A stretch of 64,000 nucleotides of DNA, taken from the NCBI GenBank assembly GCA_033853925.1, contig JAWOLC010000047.1:13014-77013 (forward strand), in the 5' to 3' direction. Source of the DNA: JANXPZ01 sp033853925. Lineage in GTDB: Bacteria; Eisenbacteria; RBG-16-71-46. A program made the position numbers and the translations under genes. This document shows positions 1-9,119 of this stretch, one piece after another. The first letter of the stretch is position 1; every line of letters starts with the position of its first letter. Under the pieces are notes generated by a model that had not been told where the DNA came from, did no database searches, and was given only the letters and a program-made list of their open reading frames with translations.

Positions 1-1
1 G

Positions 2-127
2 CTCGCGGCCGGGTCGCTCCCATCGCGCACGTCGGCAAGGAGATCAGCGCGCCGGGAGTCGTCGTGCCCGCGCGGCGGATGTCTGGGCTACGTCATCCTG
101 CGCGGGCTCGACGTCACCCGGATTTGA
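2..127 (+). CDS. possible 3' end of a truncated gene
   Basis: The frame is open from the window edge to a TGA at 125-127 and ends in GYVILRGLDVTRI, which looks like ordinary protein, while the more upstream residues are Arg/Ser-rich and less convincing. It may be the tail of a gene that begins outside the window, possibly with a frameshift. No function can be assigned. Confidence 0.25.
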   Translation, partial: LAAGSLPSRTSARRSARRESSCPRGGCLGYVILRGLDVTRI

Positions 128-279
128 CCGAGGCTGCACGCGGCCGCCCGACCGGCGTGCGAGAGTGGCGCCCTTGGCCGCGGAGATCACCGCCCGCGGA
201 GTCGCCATCGGAGCCGATGCGCCCGCGGGCCATTCACCGGGCCGCGACCGATGCGGGACGATTCCCGCGGGAGTGACTC

Positions 280-768
280 ATGGCAAAGGCGAAGCGACCG
301 ATCCCGGAGGGCTTCCACACCGTTACGCCGCTCCTCACCTACGAGGACTGCGGCGCCGCGCTCGACTGGTACGCCAAGGCACTCGGCGCGAAGGACATCA
401 GCAGGTTCCCCGGTCCCGATGGCAAGATCATGCACGCCGAGTTCACGGTCGGCGACACCAAGCTCATGGCGATGGATGCCATGATGGAAGGCAAGGGGCC
501 GAAGACGCTCGGCGGGTCGCCCGTGGCGATGTGGGTCTTCGTCGAGAACTGCGACACGCTGTTCAACCGCGCGGTCTCCGCGGGCGCGACGAGCCTCCGT
601 CCGGTCGAGGACCAGTTCTGGGGTGATCGCTGCGGCACCTTCAAGGACCCGCACGGGTATGCCTGGACCATCGCCACGCGCAAGGAAGATCTCACGCGCC
701 AGGAGACCGAGACGCGCGCGGCCGAGTTCTTCAAGAGCTTCGCCGGGAATCGTGGGGGGAATCGGTAG
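280..768 (+). CDS. VOC-family (glyoxalase/PhnB-like) protein
   Basis: A 162-aa protein of the vicinal oxygen chelate superfamily, closest in style to the PhnB-like branch. It opens with a TPLLTYEDCGAALDWYAKAL stretch typical of the first beta-alpha-beta-beta-beta module, then has HAEFTVGDTKLMAMD, and ends with a second module containing FKDPHGYAWTIATRKED, the usual PhnB ending. PhnB-like proteins are small cytosolic dimers whose substrates are mostly unknown; some bind a metal through His/Glu. The ATG is preceded by GGGAG at a 6-base spacing, which fixes the start. The gene stands alone and converges on the minus-strand malic-enzyme gene, with a hairpin between them. The family call is secure; the substrate cannot be inferred. 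Confidence 0.85.
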   Translation: MAKAKRPIPEGFHTVTPLLTYEDCGAALDWYAKALGAKDISRFPGPDGKIMHAEFTVGDTKLMAMDAMMEGKGPKTLGGSPVAMWVFVENCDTLFNRAVSAGATSLRPVEDQFWGDRCGTFKDPHGYAWTIATRKEDLTRQETETRAAEFFKSFAGNRGGNR

Positions 769-786
769 TCGCGAACCTCCGCGGCA

Positions 787-827
787 GCGGACTGGCAGCG
801 CCCCGGGAGTCGATCTCGCGGGGCGCT
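787..827. repeat. 41-bp intergenic direct repeat, copy 1
   Basis: This stretch, beginning GCGGACTGGCAGCG, recurs at 8484-8524 in the same orientation with two mismatches in 41. Weaker similarity continues past it in both copies to an AGGAGGTTC near 860 and 8555. The two copies lie on either side of the 941-8372 operon. Confidence 0.8.
797..827. terminator. hairpin terminator between converging genes
   Basis: A perfect 9-bp stem, AGCGCCCCG (797-805) with CGGGGCGCT (819-827), closes a 13-base loop. It sits between the stop of the VOC gene and the stop of the malic-enzyme gene, so it can serve either strand. There is no clear U-run. Confidence 0.6.
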
Positions 828-940
828 GTCCTTTCGGGGGACGCCCGATCGAACAGGAGGAGGTTCGGATCGCGACGGCCGTCTCGACCCGTACGACGCC
901 TCCTGCAGGCGACCCGGTGGTCCTCGGCCATCGAGCGGTC

Positions 941-3187
941 CTACGCCTGCGCCGCGGCCTCGACGACACCCACGGTCGCCAGGTTCACGACCTCCTCGAC
1001 GGTCGCCCCGTACTGGACCAGGTGAGCGGGCAGGCGCGTCCCCATCAGGACGGGCCCGATCGGGATGGCCTCGGCCATGTGCTGGAGCGCGTGCATCGTC
1101 ATGTTCCCCGATTGCAGATCGGGGAAGATGAGCACGTTGGCGTCCCGATCCAGCTTGCAGAAGGGGAAGTACTCCTGCCTGAGCGCCCCGTCCCTCGCCG
1201 TGGTGAGCTGCATCTCTCCGTCGATCACCAGATCGGGGGCGCGCTGGCGGGCGATCTCGGTGGCCTGGCGGACCTTCCGCGAGAGCGGATGATCGACGCT
1301 GCCGAAGTTCGAGAACGAGAGCATCGCGACCCGCGGCTCGAAGCCCAGCGAGCGGCACATGCGGGCCGCGAGCAGGGCGATCTCCGCGAGCACGTCGGCG
1401 TCGGGCTCGATGATCACCGCGCAGTCGGCGAGGAAGACGACGTCGCGCGGCAGGAGCACCAGGTAGTGGCTGGAGATGCGGCGCAGCCCCGGGGCCGGGC
1501 CGATGACCTCGAGGATGGGCCGGAGCGAGTCGGCGTAGTGCGTGGACACGCCGGCGATCATCATGTCCGCGTCGCCGGCATGCACCATCATGGCCGCGAA
1601 GTAGTCGGGCTGGCGCAGCCGCCGCGCGGCGTTGGCGTGGATCAGCCCGCGCCGGCGCCGCATGCGGAAGTACTCGTCCACGTAGGCGTCGAACCTGGGG
1701 TTGTGCGCCGGGTCCACGACCTCGAGGCCGCCGAGGTCGAGTCCCAGCGCCTCGCCCCGCGCGCGCACCTCCTCGCGATGTCCCAGCAGCACGGGCTGCG
1801 CGATGCCTTCGTCGAGCAGCAGGCGGCAAGCGTGGATGATGGTCTCGCTCGTCCCCTCGGGGAAGACGACGCGCAGCGGCTTCTGACGGGCCCGCAGCAT
1901 CAGCCCCCGCAGCGTCTCGCGGCCGGTCCCCAGCCGGATCGCCAGGCTCGCCTCGTGCGCCTCGGCCTCGAGCGGATACCGCGCCACGCCCTCGGCGATC
2001 GCCTGCCGGGCGACCGCCGCGGACTCGCGCACGAGGATCCGCGGATCGATGGGCTTGGGCAGGATGTAGTCGGGGCCGAAGCTGAAGTGCTCGCGGCCGT
2101 ACGCCCGCTCGACCTCGTCGACCACGTCCTCACGGGCCAGGTCGGCGAGGGCTCGGGCAGCGGCGAGAAGCATGCCCTCGGTGATGCGCGTCGCTTGTAC
2201 GTCGAGCGCCCCGCGGAAGATGTAGGGGCAGCTCAGCAGGCCCTGGATCGCGTTCGGGTGCTCGGTCAGGCTGGTCGCCACGATCACGTCACGCCGCGCC
2301 GCGCGCGCCGACTCGTAGCCGATCTCGGGCTCGGGCGTGCCGAGCGCGAACACGATCGGGAAGCGGGCCATGGAGCGGATCATCTCCTGCGTGAGCACGC
2401 CGGCCGTGGAGGCGCCGACGAAGAGATCGGCGCCCCGGAGACCGGCGACGAGGCTGCGCGCGGAGTCCTCGCGGGCGAACTCGCGCTGGTAGTCGAGCAG
2501 GTCCTCGCGCTCCGGATGCAGCAGGCCGTGCAGGTCGTAGACCAGGAGGTTCTCGGGGCGCACGCCCAGCCGCAGGAGCAGCCGCAGGCAGCCGGTGCCC
2601 ACCGTGCCGGCGCCGCAGGCGACGACGCGGATCGAGTCGAGACGCTTCTCGACCAGCTCCAGTGCGTTCAAGAGGGCGGCGGCGGCCACCACGGCGCTGC
2701 TGTAGAGGCTGTCGTGGAGGACGGGGATGCCCAGGGCGTCGCGTAGCCGGTCGTGGATCGCCAGCCCTTCGGGAGCCCGAATGTCCTTGAGGATGATGCC
2801 GCCGAATGTCGGCTCCAGCGCGCGCACCGTCTCGACGATCCGCTCGGGGTCCGTGCTGCGGATCTCGAGGTCGAAGACATCCAGGTCGGCGAGCCTCTTG
2901 AACAGCACGGCGAGGCCCTCCTGCATCGGCTTCGCCGCCTCGGCCCCGATGTCCCCGAGCCCCGGCACGGCCGTGCCGTTGGTGAGGAGGCCGACGAGGT
3001 TGCCGCGCGCCGTGTAGCGGAAGACGTTCGCCGGGTCACAGGCGATCTCCCGGGAGGGGAACGACGCACCCGGCAGGTAGGCGAGGCGCACTTCCCTGGG
3101 CGTGAGGCAGGGCTTGGTGGCGCGCAGCTCGATCTTCCCCGGGCGGGCGGAGGCGTGGTACTCGAGAGCGTCCTCGCGACGGATCAT
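941..3187 (-). CDS. maeB: malic enzyme/phosphotransacetylase fusion (MaeB type), degraded metal site
   Basis: 748 aa with the MaeB layout: malic N-domain (about 10-165), NAD(P) domain with GAGTVG at 191-196 (to about 400), and a phosphotransacetylase domain (about 430-740). MaeB enzymes decarboxylate malate to pyruvate, and the Pta part usually acts as a regulatory acyl-CoA site. Tyr37 and Lys86 remain, but from memory of E. coli MaeB the metal-binding LED is here LKD (133-135) and HDDQHGTA is HDSLYSSA (158-165); the late ANPEPEI is GTPEPEI. Two acidic ligands therefore appear lost, so malic activity is doubtful although the fold is clearly kept. The start has AGGAGG seven bases upstream. It lies 10 bp after the 1724-aa PEP-type gene, so the two are cotranscribed. 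Confidence 0.88.
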   Translation of the reverse strand: MIRREDALEYHASARPGKIELRATKPCLTPREVRLAYLPGASFPSREIACDPANVFRYTARGNLVGLLTNGTAVPGLGDIGAEAAKPMQEGLAVLFKRLADLDVFDLEIRSTDPERIVETVRALEPTFGGIILKDIRAPEGLAIHDRLRDALGIPVLHDSLYSSAVVAAAALLNALELVEKRLDSIRVVACGAGTVGTGCLRLLLRLGVRPENLLVYDLHGLLHPEREDLLDYQREFAREDSARSLVAGLRGADLFVGASTAGVLTQEMIRSMARFPIVFALGTPEPEIGYESARAARRDVIVATSLTEHPNAIQGLLSCPYIFRGALDVQATRITEGMLLAAARALADLAREDVVDEVERAYGREHFSFGPDYILPKPIDPRILVRESAAVARQAIAEGVARYPLEAEAHEASLAIRLGTGRETLRGLMLRARQKPLRVVFPEGTSETIIHACRLLLDEGIAQPVLLGHREEVRARGEALGLDLGGLEVVDPAHNPRFDAYVDEYFRMRRRRGLIHANAARRLRQPDYFAAMMVHAGDADMMIAGVSTHYADSLRPILEVIGPAPGLRRISSHYLVLLPRDVVFLADCAVIIEPDADVLAEIALLAARMCRSLGFEPRVAMLSFSNFGSVDHPLSRKVRQATEIARQRAPDLVIDGEMQLTTARDGALRQEYFPFCKLDRDANVLIFPDLQSGNMTMHALQHMAEAIPIGPVLMGTRLPAHLVQYGATVEEVVNLATVGVVEAAAQA

Positions 3188-3197
3188 GAACGGCCTC

Positions 3198-6100
3198 CTA
3201 CGCGGCCGGAACGGCTGCCGCCCCGGCCAGGGGGTGATGCTCCAGAGTCTCTCTCACGGTGGAGAGCAGGACGGGCACGGGCCGCACCTGCAGCAGCCAC
3301 AAGCGCGCTCCTTCCAGGCCGAACTCGAGGTCGAGCGGATACCCGTAGCCGGCTTCGAGGCGCGCCGCCAGCCGGGCCAGCTCGGCCAGCTCGACGTATT
3401 CGAGGGCGGGCCGCAGGCGCTGGTGGTACAGAGTGGGAGCGCGGATCGTGCCGGCCCCGGCGCGCCGGTCGAAGATCACCTGCTCGCGCTTGTCGGCGGT
3501 GACGTAGCGGAAACGCAGCGGGCGCTCGGCCAGATCCCGCGTCTTGGCCACGAAGACGTGATCGGCGGCGACGGCTCCCGAGACCACGCCTTCGCCCAGG
3601 CCGAGCCCCGCGTTGACCACCATCTCGGAGAATTCCCCGTGCGCGACGTCGCAGGTGACGAGCACTCCGGACACGCGCGACCACGCCATCCGCTGGACGA
3701 TCACGCCGCCACCCACGTCCGCCGGATTCAGGCCCAGCACCGCCCGATTGTGGATGGCGCGCTCCGTCCACAGTCCGCTCCAGGCGCGCTTGAGGTGCTC
3801 CACGACCTGCTCCCCGCCGCGCACGAAGAGGAAGGTGTCGAACTCGCCCGCCCGGGCCGCGATCTCGGCGTCCTCCTCGCGCGAAGAGGAGCGGATGGAG
3901 ACGAACGGCTCCGCTTCTTCCTCTTCACGCCGGGCTTCGCCGGGCCCGGCTTCGCACAGCCGGCGATACGCCGCCTTCACTTCGGCTGCCAGGGCCTCGG
4001 GCAGGGTCACCCTCTCCCACAGCGCCCGGATCTGCGCCGACTTCTCGGCGTGGCCCAGATCGCCGCGAGCCAGCACGCGCTCGATCCACTGGCCCAGGGG
4101 GCGCGCGGGGCGCGGCGGCTCGCCGCCGAAGGGGCTGCGCGCGTCGGCGCCCGTCGCCGGCGGCTCGACGGGAAGCCGCAGGACGTCCGTGAACGCGCGA
4201 TGCGTGACCGCGAACCAGGGGGGAACGCGGCAGGGCTCCAGCCGCTCGGCCTCGGCCAGGTTCGCGGCCTTCCAGCCCACGAGCGGGTGCAGCTCCGTCC
4301 CCCCGTCCGCGGGCCACACCACGAGACGGGCGGCCAGCCGCGCGCGCCCTTCCTCGTCGCGGCGCTCGAGGCCGGCGCGCAGGCGCCGTACCTCCTCGCG
4401 CTCGCTCTCCGGCGTGCCCAGGACCTCGTCCAGCCTCTCCAGCTCACGCAGCGCGTGGCGGAAGCCCGCCGCCCCTCGCGCCCGAGCCTCCCTCCTGCCC
4501 AGGTCCTCCGTCCGCTCGGCGCGCTGCTCGCGCAGGCGGCTCGCGGTCACGCCGTCCAGGTCGCCGAGGTCGGGCGGCGGGAGGTTTCGCCCGTCCGGGC
4601 CCGCGGCGCTCAGCAGGGCCGCCGCGTCCGCGAGCGTCTCCTGAGCGCGCAGGATCTCGAGCCGCGACGCGAGCACCTCGTACAGCGACGACAGCGCGGG
4701 GATCCGCTGCCGGGCCCTCGCCCAGGAGGCCTGGACGCCCTGCGCCAGTCCACGGGCGGTCTCGACCAGGCAATCGCGCGCCGCTCGGCCCACGCGTGGA
4801 TTGCCGAGCAGCGGCAGGAGCAGGTGGACCCTCTCCTCGCCCGCGATCTCCCGACCGGAGGGCCCGCGGGCGGCGAGGAGCTCGCGCACCGCGTGGCGGG
4901 CCAGCTCGGGGCTGGCCAGGCCGCTCAGAATCCGCACGAGCTGGTGTCGAGCCCGCAGCTTGCTACCGCGAAGCGCCAGGACCTCGGCGGGATCCGCAGC
5001 GACCGCCAGCCGCCGCATCGCCTCCACGTGCGAGTGCAGCTCGTCGTGGAGCGCCAGGGCCTCGGGGTCCTGGCCGAGGACGCGGAGCGTGCCCGCGTCG
5101 GCGTCGAGGACGACCAGGTCGCCCTCGCGGAGTCGGTGCTCGGGCTCGCGGAGGTCGCGGTGCACGGCCACGCGGAAGCCGGCGATGTCGCGCTCCTCCA
5201 GGCGGAACTCGACCGTACGGTACCTCAGGGCCAGGCGACCCTCGCCGTCGCGCTCCCACTGGCCGGGGACGATCAGCGCGGGCTTGCGGAACTGCATGGC
5301 CAACAGTCCCACGTGGCTCAAGACGCCGCCCCCGGTCGACACCACCCCGGCCGCCCGATACAGGAACGCGCTGTCGTCCGGCCGCAGCGAGGCCGCGACG
5401 AGGATCGCCTGGTCCAGCTCTTCCGGCAGGCGCCCGGCCGTTCCGAAGAGCGCGCGACCCACGACCCGGCCCGGCGATGCCCGCAGCCCGATCACCACGC
5501 GCTCCCCCGCCTCCGGCCGCGCGAGGGTCGCGGGATTCGGGCTGCGGAACGGCTCGGCGGCATGGGCCGCTTCCTCGACCGTCGGCGCCGGCGCCGCTTC
5601 CGCGCCCGGGGCGACGTAGCTGCTCCGGCGCAGGAGCACTCCCAGGTCCGCGGCGTCGATGCGCGCGTTGGATCGCCAGGCGTCCACCTTCCGCACCCGG
5701 CTGCGGCCGAGCGCCGAGCCGTGGACGAACAGCCCGAACTGGAGGATCCCCGCCGAGTCGCGAAGCACGCTGACCCGCAGCGCGTCGCCGGGCAGCGGCA
5801 GGCTGGCCGACTGGACCTCGTAGCCGTTGATCGTGCCCGTGGTCTGGAAGCGAAGCAACCGCGCGAAAGGCTCGATGGTGCGCGCCACGGCAGCGGCGCC
5901 GGGGAGCCGTCCGTCGCCCGCCGCCAGGATCTCGGCGAACAGCCCGGCCTCGTGCTCGACCTGATAGGTCTCGGGTGGACGGCGGTGGAGTCGGTGCCGG
6001 GAGACCGTCAACTCCCCCCGTGCCAGCGCTGCGCGCAGCGGCCGCAGCAGGCTCCCCTCGAGCCGCAGCTGCCCGAGGGCGCGGCGATCATCGTCGAGCA

Positions 6101-8372
6101 GCGGTGCCGGATCGAGGCCGAGAGCGGAGAGCGCCGCCCGCAGCCCCGCGGGCAGCGCGCGGGGCTGCGTGGCGCTGAAGCGGTCCTGGTACGGACCCTC
6201 GCCGCGCCAGGCCACCTCGGTCTCGCTGGCGGGACCGGCCTCGACGGCGGCGAGGATGCCGCGGCGGTCGCGGGTGAGGATCTGCTCGAGGGGGAGCACT
6301 CCCCAGTGCGCGAACCACTCGGCCCAGGCACGCGCGACCGCGGCCCGGGCCGCGGCGTCCAGCACGAGGTCGCCCAGGGCCCAGTCGAGGTCCATCAGGT
6401 AGGGAAGCGTGCCGGCGAGGCTCTCGACCTTCTCGCAGAGGTCGCCGAGGTCGAGAGCCCGCTCCTTGTCGTAGCGCGCCTCGACGTGCGTGTTCTCGAT
6501 CCGGTAGTCGAGGTCGAGACGCCGGAGGAGCTGACCGAGTCCCTCGAGCGTGGGGTTCGGGTGCGCCGAGAGCTCGTACTTGCTGACGCCGAAGAACTGC
6601 AGGTCGAGCATGCCGCCCTGGAGCGGCGGCGCGTAGTTCACGCGCAGCAACGCGGGATGGGTGCCGAAGCCGACGAAGTAGTGGACCTCGCTGCCGTAGA
6701 GGAAGACGCGGACGCCGGGGAAGCTCTGGCGCCCGTGCAGGAGCGAGCGGCCGAAGGCTTCCACGAGGAGCCGGACCGGGTACGGCGGAGCCGTGCTCGC
6801 CGTCTCCCGCGTCTCGGGATCGAAGTCGGCGTAGTGGACGGTCCGCAGGCGGCGGAGGACGCGCGAGCGGGAAGCCAGGACGACGTCGACCGTGCGGTTC
6901 GTGCCGCTGCCGGCCCGTGCGAGCCGGAAGGCGAGCTGCAGGCTGCGCTGGTGCAGGTAGCGCTTCAGCCCGTGGAGCGTGCGCACGTCCCCCGGCGCCC
7001 GAGGGTCGTCGAAGGACAGGACGAGGCGCGTCAGCTCGGCCGAGAGCTGGTCGTCGCGCCCCTCGCCCTCCAGCTCCCGGGCGATACGCTCGCGGAGACC
7101 GCGATAGACGCCCGCCACGACCGGGCATTCGTCGGTGAACGGCGTGAACAGGGCGGCGAAGCCGGCCACGATCCCGTCCATGCGTTCCAGGATGCGACGG
7201 ACCATGGGGCGCGTGGGCGGCGCGACGTCGAGGAAGTCGGCGAGGAGCTGCGCGTGCGCCAGACTGTAGGAGCGGAAGCGCTCGATCGGGTCTCGCGCGG
7301 CCAGGTCCCCGGCCGGCGCACCCGATCCTCCCTGGGCGATCACCAGGTAGGTCTCGCTCGTCCGCCGGGCATCGCCCGAGGATTCGAGGAGCTGCGCCTC
7401 CGCCGGAGTGACCATGAACGGGAAGGAGCCACCGATGCTCACGCCGACTCGCGGGTGGACCTCGATCCCCAGATTCACGCGCGGCCAGCCCAAATCGGCG
7501 ATCACCTCGCGGAGGAGCGCCTTGCCGCACTGTCGCTCGGCCACCGCCAGGGGAGCCGCCAGCCGCACGGCGCCATGCGGCTCGGGCTGGAGATGAACCA
7601 GGTCCAGGTGGGACGCCCGGGTGTAGTCGAGGTAGTCGCCGACCAGGGCATGTGCCTCACGGCCGAGCAGGCGCTCCCTCAGGTCACGCGGGGCGGGCTC
7701 TCCGTCGAGGTCCAGCACTCGGGCGGCGAGCCGGCGCTGGCTCTCCGTGCCGCTCAGGAGGAGATCGAGCACGGCTCCCGTCCCCCCGGCCGGGCGGGTC
7801 GGGGCGCTGCCGGGCGACCCCGGCGAAGGCGCGGGGGCGGAGTCGAGGATTCGCGCGACGAGGTGCAGAGCCTCCGGCTCGCGCAGCCACGAGCCCTCCC
7901 TGTCGGCCTGCTCCGCGAGGAAGCGCACGACTCGATCGCCGGCGTGCCAGCCGCCGGCTGCCGCCCGTCGCGCCGCGCATTCGAGGCCGCGTCGCAAGAT
8001 GTCCTGCCGCGCCGCGGCGATCATGCCCTCGAGGAGCGGCCAGGGGTCGGCGCAGTCCGTCGCGGCCTGCTCCACGAGATCGGCGAGCGGCAGCGCCACC
8101 GCGCTCACGCCGCCCGCGAGCAGACCCGCCAGCTCGACGAGGTGACCGAACTCGACCTCCGTGGGCGGGGCATGCAACGCCAGGCGAAGACGCGCGCAAT
8201 CCGCGCCCACCCGCTCGGCCGAGCCCATCGCCACGCCCAGCTCGGCGGCGATGGAGCGGGCGAGCGAGGCCACGAGGGCGTCTCGATCCTGCCGGAGGGC
8301 AGGAACGGTCTGCGCATCGGGTCTGCGGGGAGGTCCGCTCTCCGCGTCGTCCCGTTTCGGCTGGCCCGCCAC
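3198..8372 (-). CDS. giant PEP-utilizing/pyruvate-dikinase-like phosphotransferase with permuted domains
   Basis: 1724 aa. The C-terminal third (about 1355-1715) is a PPDK_N-type ATP-grasp domain: GWKAANLAEAERL, VSIRSSSREEDAEIAARAGE, GLGLGEGVVSGAVAADH and the closing LWLLQVRPV. The swivelling phospho-histidine domain lies before it: STGGGVLSHVGLLA, with the catalytic His near residue 1020. In PEP synthase and rifampicin phosphotransferase the ATP-grasp domain comes first, so the order is reversed. I see no C-terminal PEP-binding TIM barrel. Residues 1-890 are an unrecognised, mostly helical region that could hold the acceptor site. The start is GTG with GGAGGG seven bases upstream. It is the first gene of an operon with the malic-type protein. 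The phosphoryl acceptor is unknown; pyruvate is possible but not shown. Confidence 0.8.
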   Translation of the reverse strand: MAGQPKRDDAESGPPRRPDAQTVPALRQDRDALVASLARSIAAELGVAMGSAERVGADCARLRLALHAPPTEVEFGHLVELAGLLAGGVSAVALPLADLVEQAATDCADPWPLLEGMIAAARQDILRRGLECAARRAAAGGWHAGDRVVRFLAEQADREGSWLREPEALHLVARILDSAPAPSPGSPGSAPTRPAGGTGAVLDLLLSGTESQRRLAARVLDLDGEPAPRDLRERLLGREAHALVGDYLDYTRASHLDLVHLQPEPHGAVRLAAPLAVAERQCGKALLREVIADLGWPRVNLGIEVHPRVGVSIGGSFPFMVTPAEAQLLESSGDARRTSETYLVIAQGGSGAPAGDLAARDPIERFRSYSLAHAQLLADFLDVAPPTRPMVRRILERMDGIVAGFAALFTPFTDECPVVAGVYRGLRERIARELEGEGRDDQLSAELTRLVLSFDDPRAPGDVRTLHGLKRYLHQRSLQLAFRLARAGSGTNRTVDVVLASRSRVLRRLRTVHYADFDPETRETASTAPPYPVRLLVEAFGRSLLHGRQSFPGVRVFLYGSEVHYFVGFGTHPALLRVNYAPPLQGGMLDLQFFGVSKYELSAHPNPTLEGLGQLLRRLDLDYRIENTHVEARYDKERALDLGDLCEKVESLAGTLPYLMDLDWALGDLVLDAAARAAVARAWAEWFAHWGVLPLEQILTRDRRGILAAVEAGPASETEVAWRGEGPYQDRFSATQPRALPAGLRAALSALGLDPAPLLDDDRRALGQLRLEGSLLRPLRAALARGELTVSRHRLHRRPPETYQVEHEAGLFAEILAAGDGRLPGAAAVARTIEPFARLLRFQTTGTINGYEVQSASLPLPGDALRVSVLRDSAGILQFGLFVHGSALGRSRVRKVDAWRSNARIDAADLGVLLRRSSYVAPGAEAAPAPTVEEAAHAAEPFRSPNPATLARPEAGERVVIGLRASPGRVVGRALFGTAGRLPEELDQAILVAASLRPDDSAFLYRAAGVVSTGGGVLSHVGLLAMQFRKPALIVPGQWERDGEGRLALRYRTVEFRLEERDIAGFRVAVHRDLREPEHRLREGDLVVLDADAGTLRVLGQDPEALALHDELHSHVEAMRRLAVAADPAEVLALRGSKLRARHQLVRILSGLASPELARHAVRELLAARGPSGREIAGEERVHLLLPLLGNPRVGRAARDCLVETARGLAQGVQASWARARQRIPALSSLYEVLASRLEILRAQETLADAAALLSAAGPDGRNLPPPDLGDLDGVTASRLREQRAERTEDLGRREARARGAAGFRHALRELERLDEVLGTPESEREEVRRLRAGLERRDEEGRARLAARLVVWPADGGTELHPLVGWKAANLAEAERLEPCRVPPWFAVTHRAFTDVLRLPVEPPATGADARSPFGGEPPRPARPLGQWIERVLARGDLGHAEKSAQIRALWERVTLPEALAAEVKAAYRRLCEAGPGEARREEEEAEPFVSIRSSSREEDAEIAARAGEFDTFLFVRGGEQVVEHLKRAWSGLWTERAIHNRAVLGLNPADVGGGVIVQRMAWSRVSGVLVTCDVAHGEFSEMVVNAGLGLGEGVVSGAVAADHVFVAKTRDLAERPLRFRYVTADKREQVIFDRRAGAGTIRAPTLYHQRLRPALEYVELAELARLAARLEAGYGYPLDLEFGLEGARLWLLQVRPVPVLLSTVRETLEHHPLAGAAAVPAA

Positions 8373-8483
8373 GACGGGTCCCTCCGCGGTCGGGGATGGT
8401 CCTGAGTCCCGTCCGACTCTCTACTCTAGACGTCTTTCTCCGGGTCGGCCATAGATGGATGAACGACGCAGACCGACCGGGCC

Positions 8484-8524
8484 GCGGACTGGCAGCGACC
8501 CGGGAGTCGATCTCACGGGGCGCT
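8484..8524. repeat. 41-bp intergenic direct repeat, copy 2
   Basis: Second copy of the element at 787-827, in the same orientation. The stem found in copy 1 is retained with one mismatch (AGCGACCCG against CGGGGCGCT). It lies 38 bp past the hemerythrin stop and may end that transcript before the PEP-type operon. Confidence 0.8.
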
Positions 8525-8561
8525 CTGGTTTCGAGGGTCGGTGGATCGGACTGAAGGAGGT

Positions 8562-9119
8562 TCAGGCGACCCCGTAGCGACGCTTCAGATCGCCGAGCAT
8601 GGCGTGGTAGGCCTCGTGCTTCCCCTCGCCGACTCTTTCGCGCTCGATCGCCTCGAACCGCTCGACCATGCCGGCAACGGCCTCCGCGGGCACCAGGCGA
8701 TCGGCCATCGAGAAGAGGACGTTGTTCTCCTTGTGGATGTGCGCCCGCAAGATGTCGCGGTAGGCGTGCGCGTGCTCGACGATCTCGGCGACCGCCTCGG
8801 TGTCGCCGCGCCGCAACCGCTCGAGGCCGTCGGCGAGCGCGCGGACATGGCGGCGGCCGACCTCGTGCTCCGCGAGCATCACGCCGATCGGCCCACCCTC
8901 CCGGGGAACGCCCAGGCGCAGGAGTTCAGGGAAGAGAACATCTTCCTCCTTGCCGTGATGACAGCGGTCCACGAACCCCTTGAAGAAGTCGAGCAGTCTC
9001 TCCAGGTCGGTGAGCGCCTGGGCGTCGTGGGCCACGATCGCTGCCGCGACCTTGTCGAGGATCTGCAGGGCGACGATGACGGCCTTGTGCTCGTTGACGA
9101 GTTCCTCCGTTGCCTTCAT
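8562..9119 (-). CDS. hemerythrin (HHE) domain protein
   Basis: 185 aa, a four-helix HHE cation-binding protein. Likely di-iron ligands are visible: His11 (NEHKAVI), His54/His55 with Glu59 (CHHGKEED), His85 (AEHEVGRRH) and His127/His129 with Glu131 (RAHIHKENN). Such proteins bind O2 or NO, or protect and repair iron-sulfur centres; which of these applies cannot be read here. The ATG has GGGGAGGG seven bases upstream. It is divergent from a Crp/Fnr-family regulator with N-terminal cysteines, and a rubrerythrin follows that regulator, so an oxygen or nitrosative stress role fits. The 41-bp repeat hairpin lies just downstream. Confidence 0.88.
   Translation of the reverse strand: MKATEELVNEHKAVIVALQILDKVAAAIVAHDAQALTDLERLLDFFKGFVDRCHHGKEEDVLFPELLRLGVPREGGPIGVMLAEHEVGRRHVRALADGLERLRRGDTEAVAEIVEHAHAYRDILRAHIHKENNVLFSMADRLVPAEAVAGMVERFEAIERERVGEGKHEAYHAMLGDLKRRYGVA

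Noticed and set aside
3102..8405. A long open frame on the plus strand opposite the PEP-type gene
   Set aside because: It is the high-GC mirror of the minus gene; its product is Arg/Gly/Pro/Gln-rich with no recognisable domain, while the minus product has clear motifs.
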